Assembly (NCBI RefSeq): GCF_029960645.1
Contig: NZ_JASBQY010000017.1
Location: forward strand, 1-64,000
From: Arthrobacter sp. AL12
Lineage (GTDB): Bacteria; Actinomycetota; Actinomycetes; Actinomycetales; Micrococcaceae
Direction: 5' to 3'
DNA length: 64,000 nt
Shown here: piece after piece, positions 7,367 through 16,364 of the stretch
Layout: each line of letters opens with the position of its first letter
Numbering within the stretch: position 1 is the first letter of the stretch
Position numbers and translations under genes: made by a program
Notes under the pieces: model-generated
The model's input: only the letters and a program-made list of their open reading frames with translations
Told to the model about the DNA's origin: nothing
Database searches by the model: none

Positions 7367-10300
7367 TCAGTTGTCCAGGCAGGTCGGGCCGAGCAGCACT
7401 TTCAGGTCCCCGAACAGGGAGGGACTGGGGTTCACTCGCAGATGCACGGGCAGGCCCATGATCTCCACCCTGGAGTCGCCCTGCAGGTGCAGCCGGACCT
7501 CGGACTTGCCGCGGTGGGTGCGCAGCACGTCCCCGAGCTCGGTCACGACCGCTTCGGTAGCCTTGTGGGTCTGCATGGTGATCACCACCGGGCCGTTGAG
7601 GCCCTCGCTGAGGTCCGGGACGGACAGTTCCATGCAGTTGAGGGCGACGGCGCCGTCATCGCGGCGCTGCAGCCTTCCCTTGACCACCACGATCAGGTCT
7701 TCCGCGAGCACGGAGGCGATGGGGCCGTAGACCTGCCCGAAGAACATCACCTCAACGGAACCGCCCAGGTCCTCGATCTCCGCGCGGGCGTAGGCGTTGC
7801 CGCTGGCTTTCGCGATCCGCCGGCTCAGGGAGGTGATCATGCCGGCGATGGTGACGATGGTGCCGTCGTGCGGGCCGTCCTCGGCGATGAGCGAGGTGAT
7901 GGACTGGTCGGCGTGCTGGCTCAGGAGACCCTCGAGCCCCTGCAGCGGGTGGTCGGAGACGTACAGGCCGAGCATGTCCCGCTCGAAGGAGAGCTTGTCC
8001 TTCTTCTCCCATTCGGGCAGGTCCGGGATCTCGATGCTCAGCGAGGCCTCGGATTCGGCCTCGTCGAACCCGGCGAACAGGTCGAACTGGCCGATCGCCT
8101 CGTTGCGCTTGAGCGTGATGACGGAGTCGATCGCTTCTTCGTGGATCAGCGCCAGGGCGCGCCGGTGGTGGCCCAGCGAATCGAACGCGCCGGCCTTGAT
8201 CAGGGACTCAATGGTGCGCTTGTTGCAGACCACCGCCGGGACCTTCACCAGGTAGTCCTTGAAGGAGGTGTAGGCGCCTTCCTTGTCCCGGGCGGCCACC
8301 ATGGCCTCGACGACGTTGACGCCGACGTTGCGGATGGCCCCCATGCCGAAGCGGATGTCGGTGCCGACGGGGGTGAAGTTCAACGCGGACTCGTTGACAT
8401 CCGGCGGCAGCACGGTGATGCCCATGCGCCGGCATTCGTTGAGGTAAATCGCCGACTTGTCCTTGTCGTCCCCGACGCTGGTGAGCAGGGCGGCCATGTA
8501 CTCGGGCGCGTAGTGGGCCTTGAGGTAGGCGGTCCAGTAGGAGATCACGCCGTAGGCGGCCGAGTGGGCCTTGTTGAAGGCGTAGTCGGAGAACGGCAGC
8601 AGGATGTCCCAGAGGGTCTTGACCGCGGCCATGGAGTAGCCGTTGTCCTGCATGCCCTGGGAGAAGCCGGCGAACTGCTTGTCCAGCTCGGATTTCTTTT
8701 TCTTGCCCATGGCGCGGCGCAGGATATCGGCCTGGCCCAGGGTGTAGCCGGCGAGCTTCTGCGCCACGGCCATGACCTGCTCCTGGTACACGATCAGGCC
8801 GTAGGTTCCACCGAGGATTTCAGAGAGCGGTTCCTCCAGCTCCGGGTGAATCGGGATGACGTCCTGGATTTTGTTCTTGCGCAGGGCGTAGTCCGTGTGC
8901 GCATTGGCGCCCATGGGGCCGGGCCGGTAGAGGGCCAGCACGGCGGAGATGTCCTCGAAGTTGTCGGGCTTCATGAGCTTGAGCAGGGACCGCATCGGTC
9001 CGCCGTCGAGCTGGAACACCCCAAGGGTGTCTCCCCGGGCCAGCAGCTCGTAGGACGCCGTGTCGTCGAGTTCCAGCGCCTCCAGGTCAAGGTCCTCGCC
9101 GCGGTTCATCTTGATGTTCTCGAGGGCGTCGGAAATGATCGTGAGGTTCCGCAGTCCGAGGAAGTCCATCTTGATCAGTCCGAGGCCCTCAGACGTCGGG
9201 TAGTCGAACTGCGTGATGACCTGGCCGTCCTGGAAACGGCGCATGACCGGAATGACGTCGATGATCGGATCCGAGGACATGATGACGCCGGCCGCGTGGA
9301 CGCCCCACTGGCGTTTCAGGCCCTCGATGCCGAGCGCCGTTTCGAACACCTTGGCGGCCTCCGGGTCCGTGGCGATGAGTTGCCGGAAGTCACCGGCCTC
9401 GCTGTAGCGCTTGGAGTCCTTGTTCTGGATGTCCGCCAGCGGGATGTCCTTGGCCATCACGGCCGGCGGAAGGGCCTTGGTCAGCTGCTCGCCCATGCTG
9501 AACGGGTAGCCCAGCACACGTGATGAGTCCTTAAGCGCCTGCTTGGTCTTGATGGTGCCGTAGGTGACGATCATCGCGACGCGTTCGTCGCCGTATTTGC
9601 GGGTGACGTAGTCGATGACTTCGGAGCGGCGCCGGTCATCGAAGTCGACGTCGAAGTCGGGCATGGAGACGCGGTCCGGGTTGAGGAAACGCTCGAAGAT
9701 CAGGCCGTGGTGCAGCGGATCGAGGTCGGTGATGCGCATGGCGTAAGCCACCATGGACCCGGCGCCGGAGCCACGTCCGGGACCCACCCGGATCCCATTG
9801 TTCTTGGCCCAGTTGATGAAGTCGGCCACGACGAGGAAGTAGCCCGGGAAGCCCATCGAGGTGATGACGCCGAGTTCGTAGTCAGCCTGGGTGCGCACCT
9901 TGTCCGGGATGCCCTTGGGATAGCGGTACTGGAGGCCCTTGTCGACCTCCTTGACCAGCCAGGACGTTTCGTCCTCCCCCTCCGGGCAGGGGAACCGGGG
10001 CATGTAGTTGGCGCCGGTGTTGAAGGATACTTCGCAGCGCTCGGCGATCAGGAGGGTGTTGTCGCACGCCTCCGGGTGGTCGCGGAACAGCTCCCGCATC
10101 TCCTGCGGCGACTTCAGGTAGTACCCGCTGCCGGAGAAGGCGAAGCGCGAGCCTCCGTTGTCGTACGTGGGCTCCAGCAGGGTGGAGCCTGACTGGATGG
10201 CCAGCAGGGCCTCGTGCGCCTTCGCGTCGTGCTCGTGGGTGTAGTGCAGGTCGTTGGTGGCCACCAGGGGCAGGTTCAGTTCCTTGGCGAGGCGCAGGAG

Positions 10301-10924
10301 GTCGCCGGTGACGCGCCGCTCGATGTCCAGGCCGTGGTCCATGAGTTCGCAGAAGTAGTTCTCGGCGCCGAAGATGTCGCGGAACTCGGCGGCCGCCTCC
10401 ACGGCTTCGCGGTACTGCCCGAGCCGGAGCCTGGTCTGGACCTCACCGGAGGGGCAGCCGGTGGTGGCAATCAGGCCTTCGGAATAGGTGTTCAGCAGCT
10501 GGCGGTCCAGCCGGGGCCATTTGCCGAAGACAGAGTCCAGGGAGGCGATCGAGGAGGCGCGGAACAGGTTCCGCATGCCCACGTTGTTGTAGCTGAGCAG
10601 CGTCATGTGGGTATAGGCGCCACCGCCCGAGATGTCGTCCTTGCGCTGGTTTTCCTCGCCCCAGCGGACGCGGGTCTTGTCCGTGCGCGCCGTCCCGGGC
10701 GTGACATAGGCCTCGACGCCGATGATCGGTTTGATGCCCTGGTCGGTGGCCCGTTTCCAGAAGTCGAAGGCGCCGAAGAGGTAGCCGTGGTCCGTCGTGG
10801 CGAGGGCCGGCATGCCGAGCCGTTCGGTTTCGTCGAACAGTTCACTGAGCCGGGCGGCGCCGTCCAGCATCGAGTACTCGGTGTGGTTGTGGAGATGGAC
10901 AAACGAGTCGTTGCTGGAAGTCAC
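7367..10924 (-). CDS. dnaE: DNA polymerase III alpha subunit
   Basis: Replicative polymerase catalytic subunit, 1185 residues, the usual size for actinobacterial DnaE1. The N-terminal PHP domain keeps metal-binding residues (HLHNHTEYSMLDG near residue 9, TTDHGYLFGA, ATNDLHYTHEHDAKAHE), consistent with an active PHP exonuclease as known for mycobacterial DnaE1. The palm has GPGRGSGAGSMVAYA and the catalytic MPDFDVDFDDRR; the finger region has QWGVHAAGVI and YNKAHS-like FNKAHSAAYG. HhH and OB-fold regions follow (GTIVTIAGMITSLSRR). It stands apart from neighbours: 93 bp downstream of rluD, with its own start beside a weak purine-rich region. It is essential in related species. Confidence 0.98.
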   Translation of the reverse strand: MTSSNDSFVHLHNHTEYSMLDGAARLSELFDETERLGMPALATTDHGYLFGAFDFWKRATDQGIKPIIGVEAYVTPGTARTDKTRVRWGEENQRKDDISGGGAYTHMTLLSYNNVGMRNLFRASSIASLDSVFGKWPRLDRQLLNTYSEGLIATTGCPSGEVQTRLRLGQYREAVEAAAEFRDIFGAENYFCELMDHGLDIERRVTGDLLRLAKELNLPLVATNDLHYTHEHDAKAHEALLAIQSGSTLLEPTYDNGGSRFAFSGSGYYLKSPQEMRELFRDHPEACDNTLLIAERCEVSFNTGANYMPRFPCPEGEDETSWLVKEVDKGLQYRYPKGIPDKVRTQADYELGVITSMGFPGYFLVVADFINWAKNNGIRVGPGRGSGAGSMVAYAMRITDLDPLHHGLIFERFLNPDRVSMPDFDVDFDDRRRSEVIDYVTRKYGDERVAMIVTYGTIKTKQALKDSSRVLGYPFSMGEQLTKALPPAVMAKDIPLADIQNKDSKRYSEAGDFRQLIATDPEAAKVFETALGIEGLKRQWGVHAAGVIMSSDPIIDVIPVMRRFQDGQVITQFDYPTSEGLGLIKMDFLGLRNLTIISDALENIKMNRGEDLDLEALELDDTASYELLARGDTLGVFQLDGGPMRSLLKLMKPDNFEDISAVLALYRPGPMGANAHTDYALRKNKIQDVIPIHPELEEPLSEILGGTYGLIVYQEQVMAVAQKLAGYTLGQADILRRAMGKKKKSELDKQFAGFSQGMQDNGYSMAAVKTLWDILLPFSDYAFNKAHSAAYGVISYWTAYLKAHYAPEYMAALLTSVGDDKDKSAIYLNECRRMGITVLPPDVNESALNFTPVGTDIRFGMGAIRNVGVNVVEAMVAARDKEGAYTSFKDYLVKVPAVVCNKRTIESLIKAGAFDSLGHHRRALALIHEEAIDSVITLKRNEAIGQFDLFAGFDEAESEASLSIEIPDLPEWEKKDKLSFERDMLGLYVSDHPLQGLEGLLSQHADQSITSLIAEDGPHDGTIVTIAGMITSLSRRIAKASGNAYARAEIEDLGGSVEVMFFGQVYGPIASVLAEDLIVVVKGRLQRRDDGAVALNCMELSVPDLSEGLNGPVVITMQTHKATEAVVTELGDVLRTHRGKSEVRLHLQGDSRVEIMGLPVHLRVNPSPSLFGDLKVLLGPTCLDN

Positions 10925-11017
10925 CGAATCATTCTAGTGCCGCGCACCGACCTTTCGGCGCGGCACCCCGGCCGCCGACCGATCTGACAGGTCACATCCG
11001 GCGGCGCAGCAGGCGCG

Positions 11018-12112
11018 TCAGGCCTGTCCGGACTCCAGGACCTCCAGCGCGTACCGCAGGTCCTGCGGGTACTCGCTGGTGACCGTGACCCGCTCCCCCG
11101 TCCGGGGATGGTCGAAGCCCAGCTGCCGGGCGTGCAGCCACTGCCGGGTGAGCCCGAGCGTGGCGGCGAGCCGCGGGTCCGCGCCGTAGGTCAGGTCACC
11201 GGCGCAGGGGTGGCGCAGGGCGGAGAAATGGACCCGGATCTGGTGGGTGCGGCCGGTCTCGAGGTGGACTTCCACGAGCGAGGCCTTCCCGAATGCCTCC
11301 AGGACCTCATAGTGCGTGATCGAGTCCCGGCCGTCCTCGATCACGGCGAAACGCCAGTCGTGGCCCGGGTGGCGGCCGATCGGCGCGTCAATGGTGCCCG
11401 CCAGCGGATCCGGAAGGCCCTGGACCACGGCGTGGTAGACCTTGTCCACGGTCCGCTCCTTGAAGGCGCGCTTGAGCGCGGTATACGCCTCTTCGGTTTT
11501 GGCAACCACCATCACCCCGGACGTCCCGACGTCGAGCCGGTGGACGATGCCGGAGCGTTCCGGGGAGCCCGACGTGGAGATCCGGTAGCCAAGGCCGGCC
11601 AGGGCGCCGACGACCGTGGGTCCCACCCAGCCCGGGGAGGGATGCGCGGCCACGCCGACCGGTTTGTCGATGACGACGAACTCGTCATCGTCCAGCAGGA
11701 TGTTCAGGCCTTCCACTACTTCCTCCACAATTTCCAGGGGGTCCCGGCGTGCCGGGACGGTGACGTCGAGCACGGCGCCGGGGGCGAGCTTGGCCGACTT
11801 TCCGACCGCTTTGTCCTTGCTGATCACGTTGCCGTCCGCGATCAGCGTGGCGGCCTGTGAGCGGGAAATGTCCATGAGTTTCGCCAGCCCGGCATCCACC
11901 CGGCTTCCCGCCAGTTCATCGGGCACCACAAACCGGTAGGAGGCGGCAGCCGTCGCGCCGCCTTCGACGTCGGCCGAGACGTCGTCGTCGACGTCTTCGG
12001 GCAGGATGTCCTCCGATGGGGCACCGGCCGGGGCCAGGTCCTTCGGGGCCAGGTCCTCTGGGGCCAGGTCCTCGGGCGTGTTGGCTTCAGGCGCCGTGTG
12101 CTCAGGAGTCAT
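11018..12112 (-). CDS. rluD: RluA-family 23S rRNA pseudouridine synthase
   Basis: Converts uridines to pseudouridine in 23S rRNA, RluD type. The 364-residue protein has an S4 RNA-binding domain ([19 protein letters not shown]) and the RluA catalytic motif [16 protein letters not shown] with the nucleophilic Asp, followed by GRTHQIRVH. The first ~45 residues are an unusual acidic extension with 5-residue PEDLA-type repeats, encoded by three 15-bp units at 12030-12074. The start ATG at 12112 overlaps the end of lspA by 11 bp, so the two are probably co-translated. If a later start is used, the extension would be lost. Confidence 0.94.
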   Translation of the reverse strand: MTPEHTAPEANTPEDLAPEDLAPKDLAPAGAPSEDILPEDVDDDVSADVEGGATAAASYRFVVPDELAGSRVDAGLAKLMDISRSQAATLIADGNVISKDKAVGKSAKLAPGAVLDVTVPARRDPLEIVEEVVEGLNILLDDDEFVVIDKPVGVAAHPSPGWVGPTVVGALAGLGYRISTSGSPERSGIVHRLDVGTSGVMVVAKTEEAYTALKRAFKERTVDKVYHAVVQGLPDPLAGTIDAPIGRHPGHDWRFAVIEDGRDSITHYEVLEAFGKASLVEVHLETGRTHQIRVHFSALRHPCAGDLTYGADPRLAATLGLTRQWLHARQLGFDHPRTGERVTVTSEYPQDLRYALEVLESGQA

Positions 12113-12680
12113 GTTTCACTGTGTCCTTCGTCAGGTGGGTGCCGTCCAGGGAGATCCCGCGCAGCGTCAGCAGGCAGATGATCACCACGGAGGACACCAC
12201 GGCCGAATCGGCGATGTTGAAGATCGCGAAATTGGGGAGCTGGATGAAGTCCACGACATGGCCCATGGCGAATGAGGGCTCCCGGAACAGCCGGTCCGTG
12301 AGGTTGCCCAGGGCGCCGCCGAGCAGCAGCCCGAGGGCCAGCGCCCACCAGAGCGACCCGAGCTTGCGAAGCTGCAGCAGGATGGCGATGGAAACCGCCG
12401 TCATGATGATGGTGAACACCCAGGTGACGTTTTCGCCGATCGAGAACGCAGCCCCGGAGTTTCGGATGTAGTACCAGTGCAGCAGCGGGGGCAGCACCGG
12501 GATCCTCTCCCCCTCGGTCATGTTCCCGGTAACCCACAGCTTGGTCAGCTGGTCGAAGACGTAGGCGAACACCGCCAGGCCAAAGAAGACGGCGAACAGC
12601 AGCGCGCGCCGCGGCCTGGTGGGACCAGCGTGGGCCGGTTCGGCGGGCTGCGTGGCGTCGGGTGTTGGTGCGTCAGTCAT
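12102..12680 (-). CDS. lspA: Lipoprotein signal peptidase (SPase II)
   Basis: Aspartyl membrane protease that cleaves diacylglyceryl-modified prolipoproteins. The 192-residue protein has four transmembrane helices. The two catalytic Asp residues are visible in [12 protein letters not shown] and in [12 protein letters not shown], and the [16 protein letters not shown] segment is the conserved RN-GAAF motif. A Pro/Ala-rich N-terminal tail of about 25 residues precedes helix 1. It is placed between divIVA and rluD, as in many Actinobacteria. A substrate lipoprotein is encoded at 35465-35998. Confidence 0.96.
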   Translation of the reverse strand: MTDAPTPDATQPAEPAHAGPTRPRRALLFAVFFGLAVFAYVFDQLTKLWVTGNMTEGERIPVLPPLLHWYYIRNSGAAFSIGENVTWVFTIIMTAVSIAILLQLRKLGSLWWALALGLLLGGALGNLTDRLFREPSFAMGHVVDFIQLPNFAIFNIADSAVVSSVVIICLLTLRGISLDGTHLTKDTVKHDS

Positions 12681-12771
12681 AAGGCTTTCGTTCGCGGGCC
12701 AGTGCGGGGACTGGGAGCTGGTGCTTGGTCACGGCCGCCGGAGGACCGATAAATGTCACTGGGTAACACCA

Positions 12772-12808
12772 AAAGCCGGCGGCCGAGGAATCCTCAGCCA
12801 CCGGCTTT
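12772..12808 (-). terminator. Intrinsic terminator after divIVA
   Basis: AAAGCCGG(C/T)GGC(C/T)GAGGA pairs with TCCTCAGCCACCGGCTTT around a one-base centre, an almost perfect 18-bp stem. It lies 21 bp past the divIVA stop and upstream of lspA, so lspA needs its own promoter between 12681 and 12771. Confidence 0.88.
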
Positions 12809-12828
12809 CAGAATACTTGCTTATTGCC

Positions 12829-13524
12829 CTAGCTGCTGGCTTCGACCTCAGGGGCCGCGACGGAGCCGCGGGCATCCAGGTCACGCAGCTGGCCTTCGAT
12901 GTAGGCCTTCAGGCGTGAACGGTAGTCACGCTCGAAGCCGCGGAGCTGTTCGACCTTGCGTTCCAGCACGGAACGCTGCTGCTCAAGGGCGCCGAGGATC
13001 TTGCGGGACTTCTCCTGCGCGTCGTTGACGAGGCTGCTGGCCTCGATCTGCGCCTCGGCGATGATTTTGTCGCGCTGCTGCTCGCCGTCGGCGACGTGCT
13101 TGTCGTGCATCTGCTGCGCCATGGCCAGCAGGCCTGCAGCGGACTCGGCTGCCGGGGAAGCCACGGTGCGTGCCGGGGCGGCTGCCTGCTCGGATTCCTT
13201 CTTCTTGGCAGCCTCAGCAGCCTCAGCAGCCTTGGCAGCCTCAGCGGCCTTGGCCTCGGCATCTGCCTTGGCGCGGTCATCCTTCTCGACCTTGACGGGT
13301 GCCGGAACCTTTTCCACGACGGGAGCCGCGGCGGCGGAGCTGGCAGGCGTGCCGGCGCCCAGTTCGGCGAGCTTCTTGCGCAGCTCGTCGTTCTCCTGGT
13401 TCAGGCGCCGCAGTTCGACGACGATCTCGTCCAGGAAGTCATCAACTTCATCCTGGTCGTAGCCTTCGCGGAACTTGGTCGGCTGAAAGCGCTTGTTGAC
13501 AACGTCTTCTGGCGTCAAAGCCAT
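12829..13524 (-). CDS. divIVA: DivIVA/Wag31 polar growth scaffold
   Basis: Coiled-coil protein that marks poles and septa and organises cell-wall synthesis. The 231-residue protein has the DivIVA lipid-binding N-terminal domain (MALTPEDVVNKRFQPTKFREGYDQDEVDDFLDE, shown in full over residues 1-33), a coiled coil (ELRRLNQENDELRKKL), and an Ala/Glu/Lys-rich linker at about 85-120. A second long coiled coil then runs from MAQQMHDKHVADGEQQRDKI to the end. A TTGACA hexamer on the minus strand at 13620-13625 may belong to its promoter, giving a 5' leader of roughly 70 nt. In mycobacteria Wag31 is phosphorylated by PASTA kinases; the kinase at 39429 is a candidate here. Confidence 0.97.
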   Translation of the reverse strand: MALTPEDVVNKRFQPTKFREGYDQDEVDDFLDEIVVELRRLNQENDELRKKLAELGAGTPASSAAAAPVVEKVPAPVKVEKDDRAKADAEAKAAEAAKAAEAAEAAKKKESEQAAAPARTVASPAAESAAGLLAMAQQMHDKHVADGEQQRDKIIAEAQIEASSLVNDAQEKSRKILGALEQQRSVLERKVEQLRGFERDYRSRLKAYIEGQLRDLDARGSVAAPEVEASS

Positions 13525-13673
13525 CTGGTCACCTCGTTGGTCTAGTTAGTCAGTAGGCCTTTCGGCCGTCAAACTACGGTACCTAAATATGGTCTGGTTA
13601 CTCTAATTCAACACCGCAGTGTCAAACCGGAGTTTCAATCTGTTGGCGGCTGCGGACCGGGTCCGCGGGCCGG

Positions 13674-13982
13674 CTACGCCACGATGGGCTGGGAAACCAC
13701 CAGGAACTTGGCTACCGACATGGCAATGGTGACTGCCACGAAGAGCAGCAGGAAGCCGAGGTCCAGGGAGATTCCGCCCAGCCGCAGCGGCGGGATGAGC
13801 CGCCGGAGCAGATTGAGGGGCTTGTCTGTGACGGAATACACAGCGTGCGCGGTGACGAGGGCGGCGCCGCGCGGCCGCCAGCTCCGCGCAAACATCTGCA
13901 CCCAGTCGAAGATCAGCCGGATGATGAGGGCAACAAGGAACAACAGCAGGGCGATATAGACAAGTCCGAAAACAATTCCCAT
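13674..13982 (-). CDS. yggT: YggT family membrane protein
   Basis: A 102-residue membrane protein with two hydrophobic segments, MGIVFGLVYIALLLFLVALI at the N-terminus and LDLGFLLLFVAVTIAMSVA near the C-terminus. The conserved central YggT region YSVTDKPLNLLRRLIPPLRLG lies between them. The biochemical function is unknown; in Gram-positives it is found beside sepF and divIVA and is linked to division or osmotic tolerance. It is 138 bp downstream of sepF, with a hairpin in between, and 149 bp upstream of divIVA. Confidence 0.93.
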   Translation of the reverse strand: MGIVFGLVYIALLLFLVALIIRLIFDWVQMFARSWRPRGAALVTAHAVYSVTDKPLNLLRRLIPPLRLGGISLDLGFLLLFVAVTIAMSVAKFLVVSQPIVA

Positions 13983-14070
13983 GAGTTAACTCATATCTCC
14001 ATGTTCATTCCGGATACCGCGGTGTCCTCTTGATAGTTATGCCTCTATTTCAACACGGAAAATTCAGCAA

Positions 14071-14103
14071 GGATGCCAGACAAGGTGTCCTTGCCTGGCA
14101 TCC
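14071..14103 (-). terminator. Hairpin after sepF (putative terminator/attenuator)
   Basis: GGATGCCAG-A-CAAGG pairs with CCTTGCCTGGCATCC around TGT, a stem of about 14 bp with one bulge. On the minus strand it is followed by TTGCTGAATTTTCC. It could terminate after sepF or partly attenuate yggT. Confidence 0.7.
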
Positions 14104-14120
14104 GTCGGAAGAATCCCCGT

Positions 14121-14651
14121 CTAGCTCTGGTTGAAGAAGGTGGCCTGTGTCTCGCTGACCTTCTTGTCATCGCCGATGACTTCAACGTACGACGGCGACA
14201 GCAGGAAGACCTTGTTGGTGACCCGTTCGATGCTGCCGCGGAGTCCAAAGACCAGCCCGGCGGAGAAGTCGACAAGTCGTTTGGCGTCTGCTTCACCCAT
14301 GTCCGTGACGTTCATGATGACGGGGATGCCGTCCCTGAAGCTTTCACCGATGATTTTGGCGTCGTTGTAGGACCGCGGGTGGATCGTGGTGATCTGGCGG
14401 AGTCCGGTGTGTTCTTCACGGCTTGACGCCGCTCGCTTGATGGGTGTCACAGGTGCGCGATATTCCTCTTCAGCGGCGTAGGGCTCTTCCTTGGGGACCT
14501 CGCGGACAGGCGCCGCTGCGCGGCGTTCCTCGCGGTCATGATCCATGGAATTGTCCTCATCCTTGTGCGATGTTTGGTGCTCGGACTCATAGTGTTCGTC
14601 GCCATCAGCGAGCCCAAGATAGATCATTGTCTTGCGCAGAGCGCCGGCCAT
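14121..14651 (-). CDS. sepF: Cell division protein SepF
   Basis: Membrane-binding FtsZ anchor that bundles Z-ring filaments. The 176-residue protein starts [18 protein letters not shown], the N-terminal amphipathic helix region, after a TAGGAG ribosome-binding site. An acidic linker follows, and then the compact SepF domain from [21 protein letters not shown] through [27 protein letters not shown] to the end. The actinobacterial length and organisation are normal. In Actinobacteria without FtsA or ZipA, SepF is the main Z-ring tether. It is 88 bp downstream of yggS. Confidence 0.97.
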   Translation of the reverse strand: MAGALRKTMIYLGLADGDEHYESEHQTSHKDEDNSMDHDREERRAAAPVREVPKEEPYAAEEEYRAPVTPIKRAASSREEHTGLRQITTIHPRSYNDAKIIGESFRDGIPVIMNVTDMGEADAKRLVDFSAGLVFGLRGSIERVTNKVFLLSPSYVEVIGDDKKVSETQATFFNQS

Positions 14652-14739
14652 GGTCGACTCCTAATCGTGTCCGTCAGCGGGCCGATCATTTGACTTAGTA
14701 GCCTTGGAATCCCCGCCATTACCTTCCAATACGTTGAAC

Positions 14740-15486
14740 CTACCGCAACGCCGGACGCGGACCGAGAATATCGGAGCCAACACGCAGGTGTGTCGCCCCG
14801 AACCGGACGGCCTGTTCCAGGTCCTGGCTCATGCCCGCGGAGATGCCCGTGGCGCCGGGATGGACGGCGGACAGCCCGGCGGACAGCTCCGCGAGCTTCT
14901 CGAACGCCGGGGCCGGATCCGCGCCGAAGGGAGCGACCGCCATCACGCCGGCCAGGCGGAGTCCCTCCGCTGCGGCCAACTGCTCCGCCAGAGCCGGGAC
15001 GTCTGCCGGCAGGGCGCCGCCGCGGTGGGCGCCCGCGTCGTCGTCGAGGCTGATCTGGATAAAGCATTCCAGCGGCGCCCGCCCGGTCCGCTCCTGTTCG
15101 GCGGCCATGGCCTTGGCCAGGGCGCCGGCCAGTTGCCGACGGTCCACGGAGTGCACGGCGTGGGCGTATTTGACGACGGACTTGGCCTTGTTGCTCTGGA
15201 GCTGGCCGATGAAGTGCCAGCGGAGCTGCAGCCCGCCCAGTGCGGCGGCCTTCTCCGCGGCCTCCTGGTCCCGGTTCTCGCCGACGTCGGTGATGCCGAG
15301 CGCGGCGAGCCGCCGGACGTCGTCGGCCGGGTGGAATTTGGTGACCACAATCAGTTGGGGCGGCCGCTCCTGCCGTCCGGCCGCCGCGACGGCGGTATCG
15401 ATGCGCTGCCGGACGGCGGCGAGCCGCTCGCGGAGCTGCTCCAGCCGGGGATCGTGCTGCCCGGGTGCGGGCTCGTGTTCAGTCAT
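14740..15486 (-). CDS. yggS: YggS family PLP-binding protein
   Basis: Pyridoxal-phosphate homeostasis protein with an alanine-racemase-like TIM barrel and no known enzyme activity. About 248 residues. The PLP-binding Lys is in LIVVTKFHPADDV; other conserved blocks are VGENRDQEAAEKA, WHFIGQLQSNKAK, and the end ISAGMSQDLEQAV with THLRVGSDILGPR. The ATG at 15486 lies just after the pgeF stop; a GTG at 15498 would overlap pgeF by 8 bp. Placement between pgeF and sepF is the standard Gram-positive order. Confidence 0.93.
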   Translation of the reverse strand: MTEHEPAPGQHDPRLEQLRERLAAVRQRIDTAVAAAGRQERPPQLIVVTKFHPADDVRRLAALGITDVGENRDQEAAEKAAALGGLQLRWHFIGQLQSNKAKSVVKYAHAVHSVDRRQLAGALAKAMAAEQERTGRAPLECFIQISLDDDAGAHRGGALPADVPALAEQLAAAEGLRLAGVMAVAPFGADPAPAFEKLAELSAGLSAVHPGATGISAGMSQDLEQAVRFGATHLRVGSDILGPRPALR

Positions 15487-15490
15487 CCGC

Positions 15491-16264
15491 TCATTCACTC
15501 ATTTGCTCATTCACCCGATGGGGCCCCGCCGGGGTGCCGGGGGCGTCGGTCCATACGAGTCCGGCGAATCGTCCGGTGTTCGGGTCACGGCGGTAGGAGA
15601 ACAGGGTGTCGTCTTCCAGGGTGCAGCCCCCGGAGTATTCGACCCTGACGCCGGCGTCCTGCAGTTGGCTGCGGACGGCGGCCGGCAAGTCCAGGCCGGG
15701 GGTGCCGCGGGAGGTGGTGCACCGGGCCGCGGGGACCACGGCCGCCACGTCCTCGCGCATGTCGCCGGGGACCTCGTAGCAGCGCCCGCAGACGGACGGG
15801 CCGATCCAGGCGCCCAGCCCCGCCGCGCCCAGTGCGTGCATCCGCGCCACCGCTGCCGGGACGACGCCGGACGCGACGCCGGGCCGTCCGGCGTGCACCA
15901 CTGCCAGGACGGGCGCTTTCCCGCCGGCCCCGTCCCCCACCAGGACGATCGGCACACAGTCCGCCACCATCACGGCCAGGGGTTCACCGTAGGACACCAT
16001 GGCGTCCGCGGTGGGGGCACCAGCAACCGGGGCACCCGTTCCGGCCGCCGCCGAGGCGGCGCCAATGCCGGCGACGATGTTGCCGTGGACCTGGTTCATG
16101 TACTGGAAGGGCCGGCCGGACAGCCCCAGCGCCGCCTCGATGGCCCGGCGCCGGCGTCCGACCTCGGCCGGGTCGTCGCCGACATGGAGCGCCAGGTTCC
16201 CGGCGCCGGCGTCGGTGAAGGCCACCCACACGCCGGGCCGGACTTCCGCCCGCCACGAGAACAC
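15491..16264 (-). CDS. pgeF: Peptidoglycan editing factor PgeF (laccase-domain)
   Basis: Multicopper-oxidase-like YfiH family protein. In E. coli PgeF prevents Ser misincorporation at the Ala position of peptidoglycan stem peptides; other members were annotated as polyphenol oxidases. The core shows QVHGNIV, the Cys/His metal residues in MVADCVPIVLV and VVHAGRPG, and IGPSVCGRCYEV. The open frame continues upstream to 16351, but the ATGs at 16351 and 16327 lie inside the ftsZ terminator hairpin (16319-16358). I therefore prefer the GTG at 16264 (VFSWRAEVRPGV), which gives 257 residues and has GGGG seven bases upstream. The start is uncertain; the family call is firm. Confidence 0.9.
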   Translation of the reverse strand: MFSWRAEVRPGVWVAFTDAGAGNLALHVGDDPAEVGRRRRAIEAALGLSGRPFQYMNQVHGNIVAGIGAASAAAGTGAPVAGAPTADAMVSYGEPLAVMVADCVPIVLVGDGAGGKAPVLAVVHAGRPGVASGVVPAAVARMHALGAAGLGAWIGPSVCGRCYEVPGDMREDVAAVVPAARCTTSRGTPGLDLPAAVRSQLQDAGVRVEYSGGCTLEDDTLFSYRRDPNTGRFAGLVWTDAPGTPAGPHRVNEQMSE

Positions 16265-16318
16265 TCTGAACCCCAAATCGTTGCCAGAACTTGTTTGCAG
16301 AACTTCGATCCTACGAGA

Positions 16319-16358
16319 AAGCACCATGGCACTGCCATCCGGCAGTGCCATGGTGCTT
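16319..16358 (-). terminator. Intrinsic terminator after ftsZ
   Basis: A perfect 16-bp stem, GCACCATGGCACTGCC (16321-16336) with GGCAGTGCCATGGTGC (16341-16356), closes a 4-base loop, and AA/TT pairs extend it. On the minus strand it is followed by TTTCTC. It lies 7-46 bp past the ftsZ stop. Confidence 0.93.
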
Positions 16359-16364
16359 CAGGAC

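Noticed and set aside
7442..9523. Open frame of 693 codons on the plus strand inside dnaE
   Set aside because: Antisense to an essential polymerase gene; no family features.
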